Source: CAYVQF01 sp964454015
Lineage (GTDB): Bacteria > Myxococcota_A > Bradymonadia > UBA4248
Assembly: GCA_964454015.1 (NCBI GenBank)
Contig: CAYVQF010000036.1
Span: forward strand, 1 to 55,697
Length of the DNA stretch: 55,697 bases
Direction: 5' to 3'
Shown: positions 43,253 through 51,715 of the stretch, piece by piece
Layout: every line of letters starts with the position of its first letter
How positions within the stretch are numbered: the stretch's first letter is position 1
The notes under the pieces: model-generated
What the model saw: only the letters and a program-made list of their open reading frames with translations
Told to the model about the DNA's origin: nothing
The model's database searches: none
Program-made: the position numbers and the translations under genes

Positions 43253-44425
43253 TTGGTACGAGGAAGGAGCCAGTTTTGGCGCGTGTTGTGGGCATTGCCG
43301 TGGCTACTGTGTTGGCAGGCGCAAGGCTGCCGCGGTGAAGCCGGGCCCGTGGATACCCCGCAAGAAATCGCCGCAGCACCTGAAGAAGATCCAGAGGCGT
43401 CACTGGCGTCGGGCGCCGAGGGCCTTGGCGGCTGGCGGGATCCCATGGCGTTGGCTCAGTATTACTGTGGCTACACCCAGGGGCCCATCCCGCACTGGCT
43501 GATCATCGACGAGGTGCAGGCGGCGGTGGTCGCGGGGGAGCGGGAGGCCTTGCTGGCGCTGCGCAAGGAGGCTTTGCAGGCGTTGGCGCCAGAGGAGCAC
43601 GCGCGGCACCGCGCGGTTGCGCGCTTTCTGCAGGCGGGCACGCGCTGTGAGCTCAGCGGGACTTACCGTGAGGGCGACGTGCTGGCCGTGGGGATGATGC
43701 AGACGGTGCCGCTCATCGTGGAGAGCGCTGAGTCGTTGCCCGAGGTCGCTGCGGACGAGGCGGAGTCTCAGTGGCTGGAGGCCTTTGGCCGCGCCTATGC
43801 CGGCGGCACGCAACAGGACTGGATTTCTTTACGTTTACAGCAGGTTGATGGCGCGTGGTATGTGGATCCTCAGGTGCGGGAGCGCTTCTTGATTCCACTG
43901 GAGGCGGGGCGTGCGGAGCGCCGGGTGGGCTTGGCTGCACGCCAACGGTTGTGGCCACAGGTGGAGCGCCACCTGGAAGCACTGTGTGCGTCCAGCGATG
44001 GCGCGCGGTCGTGTGAACTTTATCGAGAGTTGTTGGCCCGGGTGGGAGCGCAGCGGGCCGCGACGGCGGCACAGCGGGAGGCGGTGCAGGTGGCGTTGGT
44101 GTCCTTGCGTGCCCTGACTTTGAGCGCAGAGCGTTCCTTGCCGTATGGGGTGGTCGAGGTAGAGAATCGCGGTTCTGCACCGCTCGATGCCATCTGGTTG
44201 TGGGTGAGTGGCGTGAGTGAGGGCGGCTGGACGTGCCGCCTCGACAAAGAGGCGCCCCCACGTTTGCCACAAGCGCTGTCCTTGGCGGGGGGAGCGTCGG
44301 GCCTTGGCTATTGTCCACTGCCGGTTGGCGCGCCAAGTTCGGGGGTGCAGGTGCAGATCTGGGAGGTTGGGACGGCCGATGCCCCGCTGCCGCAGCACAG
44401 CGAATTGTTGACCGATGTCCCGTGA
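43253..44425 (+). CDS. exported protein of unknown function, possible lipoprotein
   Basis: The start is uncertain: TTG 43253 with GGGAGG just upstream is preferred; TTG 43241 and GTG 43283 are in frame. A hydrophobic segment WALPWLLCWQAQGC looks like a signal peptide with a poor lipobox. The mature protein has helical acidic segments (EREALLALRKEALQAL) and a C-terminal beta region (GVVEVENRGSAPLDAIWLWV) resembling small accessory sandwich domains. It follows the FHA-ABC gene by 51 bases, so it may be a partner of that transporter. No family recognised. Confidence 0.75.
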   Translation: MVRGRSQFWRVLWALPWLLCWQAQGCRGEAGPVDTPQEIAAAPEEDPEASLASGAEGLGGWRDPMALAQYYCGYTQGPIPHWLIIDEVQAAVVAGEREALLALRKEALQALAPEEHARHRAVARFLQAGTRCELSGTYREGDVLAVGMMQTVPLIVESAESLPEVAADEAESQWLEAFGRAYAGGTQQDWISLRLQQVDGAWYVDPQVRERFLIPLEAGRAERRVGLAARQRLWPQVERHLEALCASSDGARSCELYRELLARVGAQRAATAAQREAVQVALVSLRALTLSAERSLPYGVVEVENRGSAPLDAIWLWVSGVSEGGWTCRLDKEAPPRLPQALSLAGGASGLGYCPLPVGAPSSGVQVQIWEVGTADAPLPQHSELLTDVP

Positions 44426-44448
44426 TTCAGGGTGGCGAGGAAGGTAAG

Positions 44449-45621
44449 ATGGCGAAGACAGTGCAGGATGCCAACGAAGGGGAGCGCGCCGTCCACGAGA
44501 CCCTGCGGCGTGTGGTGCGGAGCTGGGGCCAGCGCGAGCTGGAGTGTCAGGCCGGGGACTACGACGCGCGCGGGAGCTTCAACCGCACCTTGTTTCAGCG
44601 CCTAGGCACTGAGCTGGGTCTGTTGGGGGTGACGGTGGACGTGGCCCATGGCGGTGCGGGTCAGGATGGCCTCTCCACGTTGATCGTCATCGAGGAGTTG
44701 AGTCGCTTCGATCCAGGCTTTGTCTTGTCCTATTTGGCGCACGAGGTGCTTTTCGTGCATCACTTGTGGTCCCTGTCGCGGGAGGCTCCCCATGTGGCGT
44801 TGTTGAAGCGGGCGATGAGCGGCGAGTGGCTGTGTGGGATGGCGATGAGCGAGCCCTGTTGTGGCACGGACGTCCTGGGGATGCAGACGCGGGCTGTGCG
44901 CCGGGGCGACCACTTCGTGTTGAATGGGACCAAGCAGTGGATCACGAATGGTCCCAACGGGGATGCGTTTTTGGTGTACGCGCGCAGCGGCGAAGGACCG
45001 CGGGACATCAGTCTTTTCATCGTGGAGCGTGGATTTCGCGGTTTGAGTGTCGGTCGAGCCGAAGAGAAGCTGGGGATGCGGGCCAGCGTGACGGGATCGC
45101 TGTATTTGTCTGAGTGCGAGGTGCCAGCGGATCACTTGGTAGGGTCTTTGAACGGCGCGCTGCCGGGGATGATGCGCAACCTCGCCTTCGAGCGGCTGGC
45201 GCTGGCGGCGCAGTCCTGTGGCATCGCTAGTCGTTGTGTCGAGGAGATGACGCAGTACGCGGTTTGTGAGCGGCAAGCCTTTGGGGAGCATCTCGTGGCA
45301 TTTGGTCAGATTCAGCGTCTGTTGGCGGAGAGTTATGCCCACACGGAGGCGGCGCGGGGCATGGTCTACGGCGTCGCGGGTCGGCTGGAGGCGGGCACGG
45401 CGCAACCGGCCGAAGCGGACGCGGCCAAACTGTTTGCGACGGGTGTGGGCGAGTCGGTGTCGCGGAATGCCATTCAGGTTCTCGGTGGCATGGGCTATTC
45501 ACGGAATCGGCCGGTGGAGAGGTTGCATCGAGATGCCATTTTGCTGTCCATTGGTGGCGGCACCAATGAGGCGCTGCAGAAGAACATCGCGCGAGCCTTG
45601 GCTCGTCGATGTCGATCCTAG
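44449..45621 (+). CDS. acyl-CoA dehydrogenase, isovaleryl/long-chain-like
   Basis: FAD-dependent acyl-CoA dehydrogenase of 390 residues. ATG 44449 has GAGGAAGG upstream. Family motifs are GLLGVTVDVAHGGAGQD, MSEPCCGTDVLGMQT, KQWITNGPNGDAF, EEKLGMRASVTGSLY, ERQAFGEHLVAFGQIQ, AIQVLGGMGYSR and GGGTNEALQKNIAR. In the GTNE loop the medium-chain-type catalytic Glu is Gly, but Glu248 in FERLALAA matches the catalytic Glu of isovaleryl-CoA and long-chain dehydrogenases. It should therefore be active on branched or long acyl-CoA. No electron-transfer flavoprotein or other beta-oxidation gene is nearby, so it is isolated metabolically. Confidence 0.93.
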   Translation: MAKTVQDANEGERAVHETLRRVVRSWGQRELECQAGDYDARGSFNRTLFQRLGTELGLLGVTVDVAHGGAGQDGLSTLIVIEELSRFDPGFVLSYLAHEVLFVHHLWSLSREAPHVALLKRAMSGEWLCGMAMSEPCCGTDVLGMQTRAVRRGDHFVLNGTKQWITNGPNGDAFLVYARSGEGPRDISLFIVERGFRGLSVGRAEEKLGMRASVTGSLYLSECEVPADHLVGSLNGALPGMMRNLAFERLALAAQSCGIASRCVEEMTQYAVCERQAFGEHLVAFGQIQRLLAESYAHTEAARGMVYGVAGRLEAGTAQPAEADAAKLFATGVGESVSRNAIQVLGGMGYSRNRPVERLHRDAILLSIGGGTNEALQKNIARALARRCRS

Positions 45622-45655
45622 GAGATCCCGGTAGGGGGGGCATGAGGAGGTGAGT

Positions 45656-46714
45656 GTGAGACAGGGCTGGCGTGTTGGTCGATTGAGCGCCGTGTGGATC
45701 GCCGTTTTCTTGTGGCAGTTCTTCACCGTTCTTGGCGATGCGTGGTCGGGTCCTCCGTGTGCCGACCTGGGTCGCCAGGAGAAGACGGCCTATAACAATC
45801 AGGTGATGGCCGCCGTCCAGGCGGCCGAAGGCGAGGACTTCGGGCAAGCGGTGAAGGCCCTCGCCGGGGCCTACGAGATCTGCGCTGAGGATCCGAAGAT
45901 CACCCTGCGCTTGGCGCAATGGCATCTGGCGATGGGTGATTGTGCGGCTTCACTGCGCTGGTACCAGGTGGTTGCGGAGCAAGCCGAGGAGGGGCCGTTC
46001 AGTGACTTGGTGGCGGATGCGAAGCGGCAGGCCGCGAGCGATGCCGCGAAAGTCGAAGCGCAGTGCGTAGGCCAAGGCCGGGTCACGGTGCAGTGTCAGG
46101 GGGCGCCGATGCGCCTCTTTTTGGATGACCGCGCGCTGGGAACGTGCCCAGCTGAGACCTATTTGCCACCCGGCAGCTACGATTTACTGGTGCAGCCCGA
46201 GGGCTTTGCCCCCTACGTCAAGCGCATCGAGGTGGTCGCCGGTGAGAACCTTTTCGCCGTGGGCCCGCGGGGCGATGCCGGTGACGACGCTGCGGATCCG
46301 GCGCCACCTCCCGTGGGTGCGCCAGGTGCATCGGCGAGCCGAGGGGGTACGTCGCTGGGTGCCATCCTGGGTTGGTCCTTGTTGGGCATTGGTTTAGGCC
46401 TGGAAGGCGCAGGGATCGGGATGACCCTGTGGGCCAGCAGCGCCAGTGATGAAGCCACCAAGTACGCGCAGGCCACGGCAGATTTGGACGAAGCTGAGCG
46501 CTTGCGACGCTATCAGGAAGCCAGCGACGCCCATGACCAGCGCCGGATGCTGAGCTACATTTTTTATGGCGTCGGGAGCGCCGTTCTCGTCGGTGGTGTG
46601 GTCCTTCTGGTGTTGGACGCGCTGGACACGGATGGCGACGCAGGACACGCGTGCTTACCCCTGCTCGATGTGCGGGAGGATCGGGCGTCGCTGCACTTGC
46701 GCTTTGTGTTCTGA
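45656..46714 (+). CDS. TPR/PEGA-type membrane protein
   Basis: GTG 45656 follows AGGAGG; GTG 45650 overlaps that site. An N-terminal signal-like helix is followed by TPR-like repeats (FGQAVKALAGAYEICAEDPK, LAQWHLAMGDCAASLRWYQ), then a PEGA-like domain (VTVQCQGAPMRLFLDDRALG, TYLPPGSYDLLVQPEGF). A Pro/Ala linker leads to two membrane helices (ILGWSLLGIGLGLEGAGIG and IFYGVGSAVLVGGVVLLVL). This architecture is common in myxobacterial envelope proteins of unknown function. It lies 34 bases after the acyl-CoA dehydrogenase gene and converges with the FG-GAP gene. Confidence 0.85.
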   Translation: MRQGWRVGRLSAVWIAVFLWQFFTVLGDAWSGPPCADLGRQEKTAYNNQVMAAVQAAEGEDFGQAVKALAGAYEICAEDPKITLRLAQWHLAMGDCAASLRWYQVVAEQAEEGPFSDLVADAKRQAASDAAKVEAQCVGQGRVTVQCQGAPMRLFLDDRALGTCPAETYLPPGSYDLLVQPEGFAPYVKRIEVVAGENLFAVGPRGDAGDDAADPAPPPVGAPGASASRGGTSLGAILGWSLLGIGLGLEGAGIGMTLWASSASDEATKYAQATADLDEAERLRRYQEASDAHDQRRMLSYIFYGVGSAVLVGGVVLLVLDALDTDGDAGHACLPLLDVREDRASLHLRFVF

Positions 46715-46771
46715 CGCCGGCCGAGGGGCGCGCGGCGTCGGAGCCTGCGCGCGGCAGGCGTCAGGGCGAGA

Positions 46772-48388
46772 TCAGCGCAACCAACCATTGCGCCACAGGT
46801 TGCCGCGTCCCGTCGGCCAGGCCAGGCAGTTGGGCGCTGATCCCGGCACGGTGAGGGCGACGACCTGGCCCCAGTCAGCGTCATTGTCTTTGAGGCTGAC
46901 GACGATCTCGAGTTGGCCGTCGCCATCGATGTCGGCGATGGTCGGCACGGCCATGGCGCCACGCCCGGGTAGAGCGACGCGGTGGAGGCGGTTACCGCCA
47001 GCGTCGAGGATGAAGAGGGCGCTCTGGCCTTCATCAGGGGAATAGGTAGCGAAGACGATTTCCGGGATGCCATCGCCCGAGAGATCGGCGACGAGGACGC
47101 CCCCGGTGAGGATTTTGGTGCTGGTGGTGAAATCATGGTGCCAGATCTTGTTGGCCTGGGCGTCGACGGCGTGGATCCGGCCGTCGAATCCGGCAAAGAT
47201 CAGCTCCGGCCCGGGCCGGTCGGGGTCGATGTCGGCGACGGTGACCTGGTTGGTCGCGGCGACGACATTGGTGCGCTCGAAGTCCCACAAGCCGGCGAGG
47301 TATTCTGGCGCGTGGAAGGGGGTCTCCCAGTGGGGTGGGCGGCTGCCATCGGGGTTGAGCACCCAAAGGGCGACGCCGCGGTAGCGATCGTTTTGGGCGG
47401 CGTTCTGGACGGAGGCGAGGACCACGAGCTCGGCGCGCCCGTCGAGGTCGAGGTCGGCGATGGCGGGTGCAGAGTTGGTGAAGTGGGCTTGGTTGGCGCT
47501 TTGTTCGTCTGGGGCCCACCCCTGTTGTGCCAGTTCGAGGTCGTGGAGAAAGCGGACGCCGAGGAATTTTTTGCGGTTGCGAAAGTCAGGGTGGGCGTCG
47601 AAGGCCAGTCCATCGCCGCGGTGGAGGCTGAGGTAGGCGTTGTCTTGGGTGGCGAAGATTTCGGCGCGGCCGTCCCCGTCGAGGTCCCCGACGGCGAGGT
47701 TTTGGTCGAAGCCACCGGTCACATAACACGCGTCATCGCAGCCGGAAGCGCCGGTGGTGTTGGGTGGAAAGCCAGGGACGACCCGTCCGTTGGCGTCGAC
47801 AGCGATGATGATGTCTCGCTGGCCGTTTTCGCTGAGGCTGCGGGTGGTGACGGCGATGAGTTCTGGCCAGCCGTCGCCGGTGATGTCACCGGCGGCGAGG
47901 GAGCGCAGTTCGTCTCGCCAGAGGAAGGGGAAGCCGGGCAGGACTTGCCCATCGGCGCTCCAGGCCCAGATAGCGGCGCGGCAAGCGACGGCGATTTCCA
48001 GTCCCGGCGCCGGGGTGAGGTCGGCGACCACGGGTGAGGCCCAGATCCTTCCTTCGCAGCCCTGGAGCTCGAAGCGGAGGGTGCCGTCGTGGTTCCAGAC
48101 GATGACGCGGTCGGCGCGGGGCGCGATGATTTCGTTGTGTCCATCGCCGTCGAGGTCGATGACGGCGGGGGAAGCGAGCCACGACTCGCGCCAGTCGTGG
48201 GCGAAGGCGCGCAAGAAAGTGGGGTTTTGGACGTCGGTGCTGCCCCCCTGTTGCGCCGGTTCGCAGGCAGGCGTCGTAGGGGGTTCGGTCTCCCCGGGGG
48301 GCCTGTTTTGAGGTTGGTGTTCTTGGCAGGCGCCGCCGATAAGGGCGCAGTGGCACCCCCAAAATATAAGCCAGGCCAGATGACGCAT
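46772..48388 (-). CDS. FG-GAP/VCBS beta-propeller lipoprotein
   Basis: The 538-residue protein has an N-terminal signal sequence ending in I-G-G-A-C, a probable lipobox, then a Pro/Thr-rich spacer. About eight FG-GAP/VCBS repeats follow, each with a Ca-binding D-x-D-G-D-G type loop (DLDGDGHNEI, DITGDGWPEL, DLDGDGRAEI, DLDLDGRAEL, DLSGDGIPEI, DIDGDGQLEI). These form a surface beta-propeller of the integrin-alpha type, usually for binding or structural roles. It is convergent with the TPR/PEGA gene and 45 bases downstream of the YjbQ gene. Confidence 0.93.
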   Translation of the reverse strand: MRHLAWLIFWGCHCALIGGACQEHQPQNRPPGETEPPTTPACEPAQQGGSTDVQNPTFLRAFAHDWRESWLASPAVIDLDGDGHNEIIAPRADRVIVWNHDGTLRFELQGCEGRIWASPVVADLTPAPGLEIAVACRAAIWAWSADGQVLPGFPFLWRDELRSLAAGDITGDGWPELIAVTTRSLSENGQRDIIIAVDANGRVVPGFPPNTTGASGCDDACYVTGGFDQNLAVGDLDGDGRAEIFATQDNAYLSLHRGDGLAFDAHPDFRNRKKFLGVRFLHDLELAQQGWAPDEQSANQAHFTNSAPAIADLDLDGRAELVVLASVQNAAQNDRYRGVALWVLNPDGSRPPHWETPFHAPEYLAGLWDFERTNVVAATNQVTVADIDPDRPGPELIFAGFDGRIHAVDAQANKIWHHDFTTSTKILTGGVLVADLSGDGIPEIVFATYSPDEGQSALFILDAGGNRLHRVALPGRGAMAVPTIADIDGDGQLEIVVSLKDNDADWGQVVALTVPGSAPNCLAWPTGRGNLWRNGWLR

Positions 48389-48433
48389 GTGTCCTCGTGA
48401 TTGTGCAAGGGGTGGTTGCGGGGGCGCCTGGGC

Positions 48434-48856
48434 TCAGGTGTCGCCCAAGCAGGTGAGGAGAATTTTGCGCTGATGGGCGTGGGTGCGGTGCTCCCACAGG
48501 TAGATGCCTTGCCAGGTTCCGAGTTGGAGGCGGGCGTTGCGGATGGGGATGGTGAGGCTGACGAGGGTGAGGGCCATGCGGATGTGGGCGGGCATATCGT
48601 CGGGTCCTTCGTCGCGGTGGAGGAAGGCGCGATCGCCATCGGGGACGAGTCTGCTGAGGAAGGTTTCGAGGTCTTTGCGCACGGTGGGGTCGGCGTTTTC
48701 GTTGACGAGGAGGGAGGCGCTGGTGTGCTGGACGAAGAGGGTGCAGAGGCCGCTGGTGATGGCGGCAGCTTTGACGGCTTGGTGGACCTTGGCGGTGAGC
48801 TCGTAGATGCCTCGTCCGGGGGTGTGGATGAGGAGGGTGTCGTGGGCGCAGATCAT
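48434..48856 (-). CDS. yjbQ: YjbQ family protein (UPF0047)
   Basis: The 140-residue protein matches the YjbQ/UPF0047 family throughout: GIYELTAKVHQAV, GLCTLFVQHTSASLLVNENAD, VRKDLETFLSRLVPDG, HRDEGPDDMPAHIRMALT, LGTWQGIYLWEHR. The conserved His and Asp residues of the pocket are present. Family members are annotated as secondary thiamine-phosphate synthase-like, but the physiological role is unclear. ATG 48856 is four bases after the stop of the upstream gene, so both are co-transcribed. Confidence 0.93.
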   Translation of the reverse strand: MICAHDTLLIHTPGRGIYELTAKVHQAVKAAAITSGLCTLFVQHTSASLLVNENADPTVRKDLETFLSRLVPDGDRAFLHRDEGPDDMPAHIRMALTLVSLTIPIRNARLQLGTWQGIYLWEHRTHAHQRKILLTCLGDT

Positions 48857-48860
48857 GGTG

Positions 48861-49334
48861 TTAGCTCGGTTCTTCGGGGGCGACTTCGATGGTGGCTGCC
48901 AAGGGGTGGTGCTTGCCGAAGTTGGTGATGCGGAGTGGGTGTAAGCCGCGGTAGGGACCACGTTCGTAGGGGTTACATGGCAAGGGGAAGACCGAGGCGA
49001 TGGCGCAGACGACGTCGATGAGGAGGTCGGGGTTTTTGATGGGTGTTTTGGGTGATTGGGGCCGGGTGACGGCGCCTACTTTGACCGTGAGTCGCTGTTT
49101 GTATCGTTGTGAGTAGGCGAGAAGCTCTCTTCCCATCATGTCGGTGGGGTGGACGGCGCCATGGGTGGCTGAGAGGTGTGAAGAGAGCATGCGGTTCACG
49201 TCTACATCGCCGTTGAGGTAGATGGGGTGTTGTCCAACGAAGACGAAGTAGAGGCCGCTGTCGATGACGTAGAGGGCGTCGCGATACTGGAAGGGTCCAA
49301 GCCAGCGGATGTGGATATCGAGGGGTTCGGTCAT
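48861..49334 (-). CDS. conserved hypothetical protein (157 aa)
   Basis: ATG 49334 (MTEPLDIHIRWLGPF) is chosen; a TTG at 49391 is in frame but gives an unlikely leader. The ribosome site is weak. The protein opens with alternating strands (WLGPFQYRDALYVIDSGLYFVFVGQHPIYLN), has a helical middle and ends with PLRITNFGKHHPLAATIEV. I do not recognise a named family; the strand pattern at the N-terminus suggests a small sensor or nuclease-like domain, but no catalytic motif is clear. It is coupled to yjbQ by a 4-base gap. Confidence 0.8.
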   Translation of the reverse strand: MTEPLDIHIRWLGPFQYRDALYVIDSGLYFVFVGQHPIYLNGDVDVNRMLSSHLSATHGAVHPTDMMGRELLAYSQRYKQRLTVKVGAVTRPQSPKTPIKNPDLLIDVVCAIASVFPLPCNPYERGPYRGLHPLRITNFGKHHPLAATIEVAPEEPS

Positions 49335-49581
49335 AAGGGGCTCGGTGCGAAGCGGTCTGTCCGCGTGCGGCAACGGGGAGAGTATAGGCAATGGTCAAGC
49401 GGGCAAGCAAGGCGTGGTGTGGGGCGGCGGCCGTGGCGAGGAATAGTGGCAGCGGAAGGGGCGAAAAGCAGAGGGGAATCTTGTTTATATGTGGGAGATT
49501 GGCTAAGCTGTCGCGCCCGCGGCCAGGCTAGAGACAGGCGCGGCATCATTCCAAGCAAACCGAATAGTGAGGGGAACTTCG

Positions 49582-50337
49582 TTGCGTCAGTATCATATCA
49601 AATTAGCACAGGGAGATGTTGGTCGCTATGTGTTCATGCCCGGTGACCCTGGTCGGGTGGAGAAGATCGCCCAGTACTTGGACAAAGCGCGCTTCGTCGG
49701 CTTGAACCGTGAGTATTGCACTTGGACGGGGGAGCTGGAGGGGGTGGAGGTGAGCGTGACCTCCAGCGGCATCGGCGGTCCTTCGGCGGCCATCGCGATA
49801 GAAGAGCTGGGTGCCATTGGTGCGGACACTTTCATCCGCTTGGGTACCTGTGGTCTGTTGCAGCCCGGTCTGGAGCGGGGTGATTTGGTGATCGCCAGCG
49901 GCGCGGTGCGGGGCGGTGCGACGGCCGATGCCTATGTGCCGCCGCGTTTTCCAGCGGTGGCGGACTTGGAGATTCAGCAGGCGTTGTGTGAGGCGGCGCG
50001 GGAGGCGGGTTGGCGTCACCGTCGCGGGATCGTGCAGTGCAAAGATGCGTTTTTCTTGGAAGAGCCGGAGCGTTTGCCTGCGGACGCGGTGGCAGAGGGC
50101 GAATGGCGGGTGTGGGAGCGCGCGGGGGTGCTGGCGAGTGAGATGGAGAGTGACACCTTGTTCGTGGTGGGCAGTGTCCGCGGTTGGCGAGTGGGCTCCA
50201 TCCTGCTGGGCCTGGGGGGGCGAGCGTCGTCGAGCCCGATAGAGCCCGCGAGCGCAGACGAGTTGGACCGCTTGGTGCGCTGTGGGGTCGAAGGTCTGCG
50301 TCGTTTGATCCGGCAGGACCTGGCGCTCGGCGTCTAA
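49582..50337 (+). CDS. nucleoside phosphorylase, uridine phosphorylase-like
   Basis: TTG 49582 is chosen because GAGGGGAA lies at the right distance; GTG 49567 overlaps that site. The 251-residue protein matches the NP-I family, nearest uridine phosphorylase: FMPGDPGRVEKIA, GLNREYCTWTG, VSVTSSGIGGPSAAIAIEEL, FIRLGTCG, GDLVIASGAVRGG, then ASEMESDTLF with the ribose-binding Glu-Met-Glu. It splits pyrimidine (or purine) nucleosides with phosphate into base and ribose-1-phosphate in the cytosol. It is followed by a candidate operator and then the amidohydrolase and Mo-hydroxylase genes, so released bases may feed those enzymes. Confidence 0.9.
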   Translation: MRQYHIKLAQGDVGRYVFMPGDPGRVEKIAQYLDKARFVGLNREYCTWTGELEGVEVSVTSSGIGGPSAAIAIEELGAIGADTFIRLGTCGLLQPGLERGDLVIASGAVRGGATADAYVPPRFPAVADLEIQQALCEAAREAGWRHRRGIVQCKDAFFLEEPERLPADAVAEGEWRVWERAGVLASEMESDTLFVVGSVRGWRVGSILLGLGGRASSSPIEPASADELDRLVRCGVEGLRRLIRQDLALGV

Positions 50338-50361
50338 GGGTGCTGAAATTGCGTGCTTCTC

Positions 50362-50391
50362 TTGACGCGGCTTTGGCGTCAATGCTAGCTT
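50362..50391 (+). promoter_or_regulatory. candidate promoter with overlapping operator for the amidohydrolase-Mo hydroxylase genes
   Basis: A perfect inverted repeat TTGACGC-N7-GCGTCAA (50362-50382) covers a TTGACG -35 element. A weak -10 (TAGCTT, 50386-50391) lies 18 bases on. A repressor on the palindrome would block this promoter. Confidence 0.55.
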
Positions 50392-50421
50392 CACGGGTCG
50401 CTCGACAACAGGAGGGAGAAG

Positions 50422-51645
50422 ATGGAAGTACTCGTTAAGAATGCGCGTCTACGTGGGAAAGATGGGTTGTGGTTCGTTGGTGTGGAGGGGGGCAAGATCA
50501 GCGCCCTTGCGCCGATGGAAGAGACCTTGCCGGCGGCGGCCGAGGTGATCGACGCTGGGGGCAACCTGGTGACGGAATCTTTCACGAACGCGCACTTGCA
50601 CTTGTGCAAGGTGTGGACGCTGCAGAAGCTCGATGAGAAGGCGTTGCAGGACTATCAGAGCGCCGACATGGGCAAAGCGATGACGGCGATCGAGCTGGCG
50701 GCGCGGGTGAAAGCGGGCTACGACGAGGACTTGATTTTCGAGCAGGCTTGTAAGGCGTTGGAGCTGGCGGCCCGTTTTGGCAATACGCACATTCGTGCCT
50801 TTGCTGACATTGACAGCAAGGCGCAGCTCAAGGGCGTGAAAGGGGTGATGCGGGCGCGCGACGCTTTCAAGGGCAAGGTCGACGTTCAGGTGGTGGCCTT
50901 TCCCCAGGATGGTGTCATCCGCGAGCCCGGCACGGAGGCTTTGATCCGCGAAGCGATGCAGCTTGGAGCGGACATCGTGGGTGGTATCCCGTGGATCGAG
51001 TACACCGACGACGACGCGCGGGCGCACGTGCAGAAGATGTGTGCGATTGCGCGGGAGTTCGACAAAGACGTGTCGATGTTGGTGGACGACGCGGGCGACC
51101 CGACGTTGAAGACGCTGGAGATGCTGGCGGTGGAGACGTTGAAGCACGGGTGGCATGGTCGGGTCTTGGCGCAGCATGCGCGGGCGATGTGTCTGTATCC
51201 GAAGCCCACCTTCCAGAAGCTGGTAGCGCTGTTGAAGCAGGCCAGGATCGGGGTGGTTTCTGATCCGCAGACGGGTCCGTTGCACGCTCGGGTCAAAGAG
51301 TTGTTGAGCGAAGGCGCCTTGGTGTGCTTGGGCCAGGACGACATCTCCGACGCCTATTATCCTTATGGTCGCAACAACATGCTGGAGGTGGCGTTCTTGG
51401 CCTCGCACCTGCTGTGGATGACCACGGAGTCGGAGATGGAGACGCTCTACGACATGGTCACGGTGAATGGCGCGCAGGCGATGGGCGTGAAGCATTTCGG
51501 TCTGGCCGTTGGCAATGACGCCCACCTGGTGGTTTTGGGTGTGCCGAGCGTGCTCGAGGCGCTGCGCTGGCAGGACGCGCCACGCTACGTGATCAGCCAT
51601 GGCCGGGTGATTGCGGAGACGCAGACGACCGTGACTTTGCGTTGA
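50422..51645 (+). CDS. cytosine deaminase-like amidohydrolase
   Basis: The 407-residue protein is a metal-dependent amidohydrolase of the CodA type, with an N-terminal strand domain (MEVLVKNARLRGKDG), metal site NAHLHL (His58, His60), His252 in AQHARAM, Asp306 in GQDDISDAYYPYG and a C-terminal strand domain. In cytosine deaminase the segment HCDE gives a metal His and the catalytic Glu. Here the same place reads LVDDAGD (220-226), so His and Glu are replaced. It is either a divergent subfamily with another substrate or altered chemistry. GGAGGGAGAAG precedes the ATG. It is probably in one operon with the Mo hydroxylase, suggesting nucleobase or N-heterocycle breakdown. Confidence 0.88.
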   Translation: MEVLVKNARLRGKDGLWFVGVEGGKISALAPMEETLPAAAEVIDAGGNLVTESFTNAHLHLCKVWTLQKLDEKALQDYQSADMGKAMTAIELAARVKAGYDEDLIFEQACKALELAARFGNTHIRAFADIDSKAQLKGVKGVMRARDAFKGKVDVQVVAFPQDGVIREPGTEALIREAMQLGADIVGGIPWIEYTDDDARAHVQKMCAIAREFDKDVSMLVDDAGDPTLKTLEMLAVETLKHGWHGRVLAQHARAMCLYPKPTFQKLVALLKQARIGVVSDPQTGPLHARVKELLSEGALVCLGQDDISDAYYPYGRNNMLEVAFLASHLLWMTTESEMETLYDMVTVNGAQAMGVKHFGLAVGNDAHLVVLGVPSVLEALRWQDAPRYVISHGRVIAETQTTVTLR

Positions 51646-51715
51646 GGCCATGGCGCCGCCTCATTTGTTGAGGCGGCGACGCATCCAGAATCGTCATCAC
51701 CTGTGGGGAAAAGCG

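Noticed and set aside
46982..48037. 351-aa + strand open frame across the FG-GAP gene
   Set aside because: It is the shadow of the repeat DxDGDG codons; the minus-strand frame has a signal peptide and clear repeats.
50449..51651. 400-aa frame antisense to the amidohydrolase
   Set aside because: His/Arg/Leu-rich shadow with no motifs; the + strand gene is certain.
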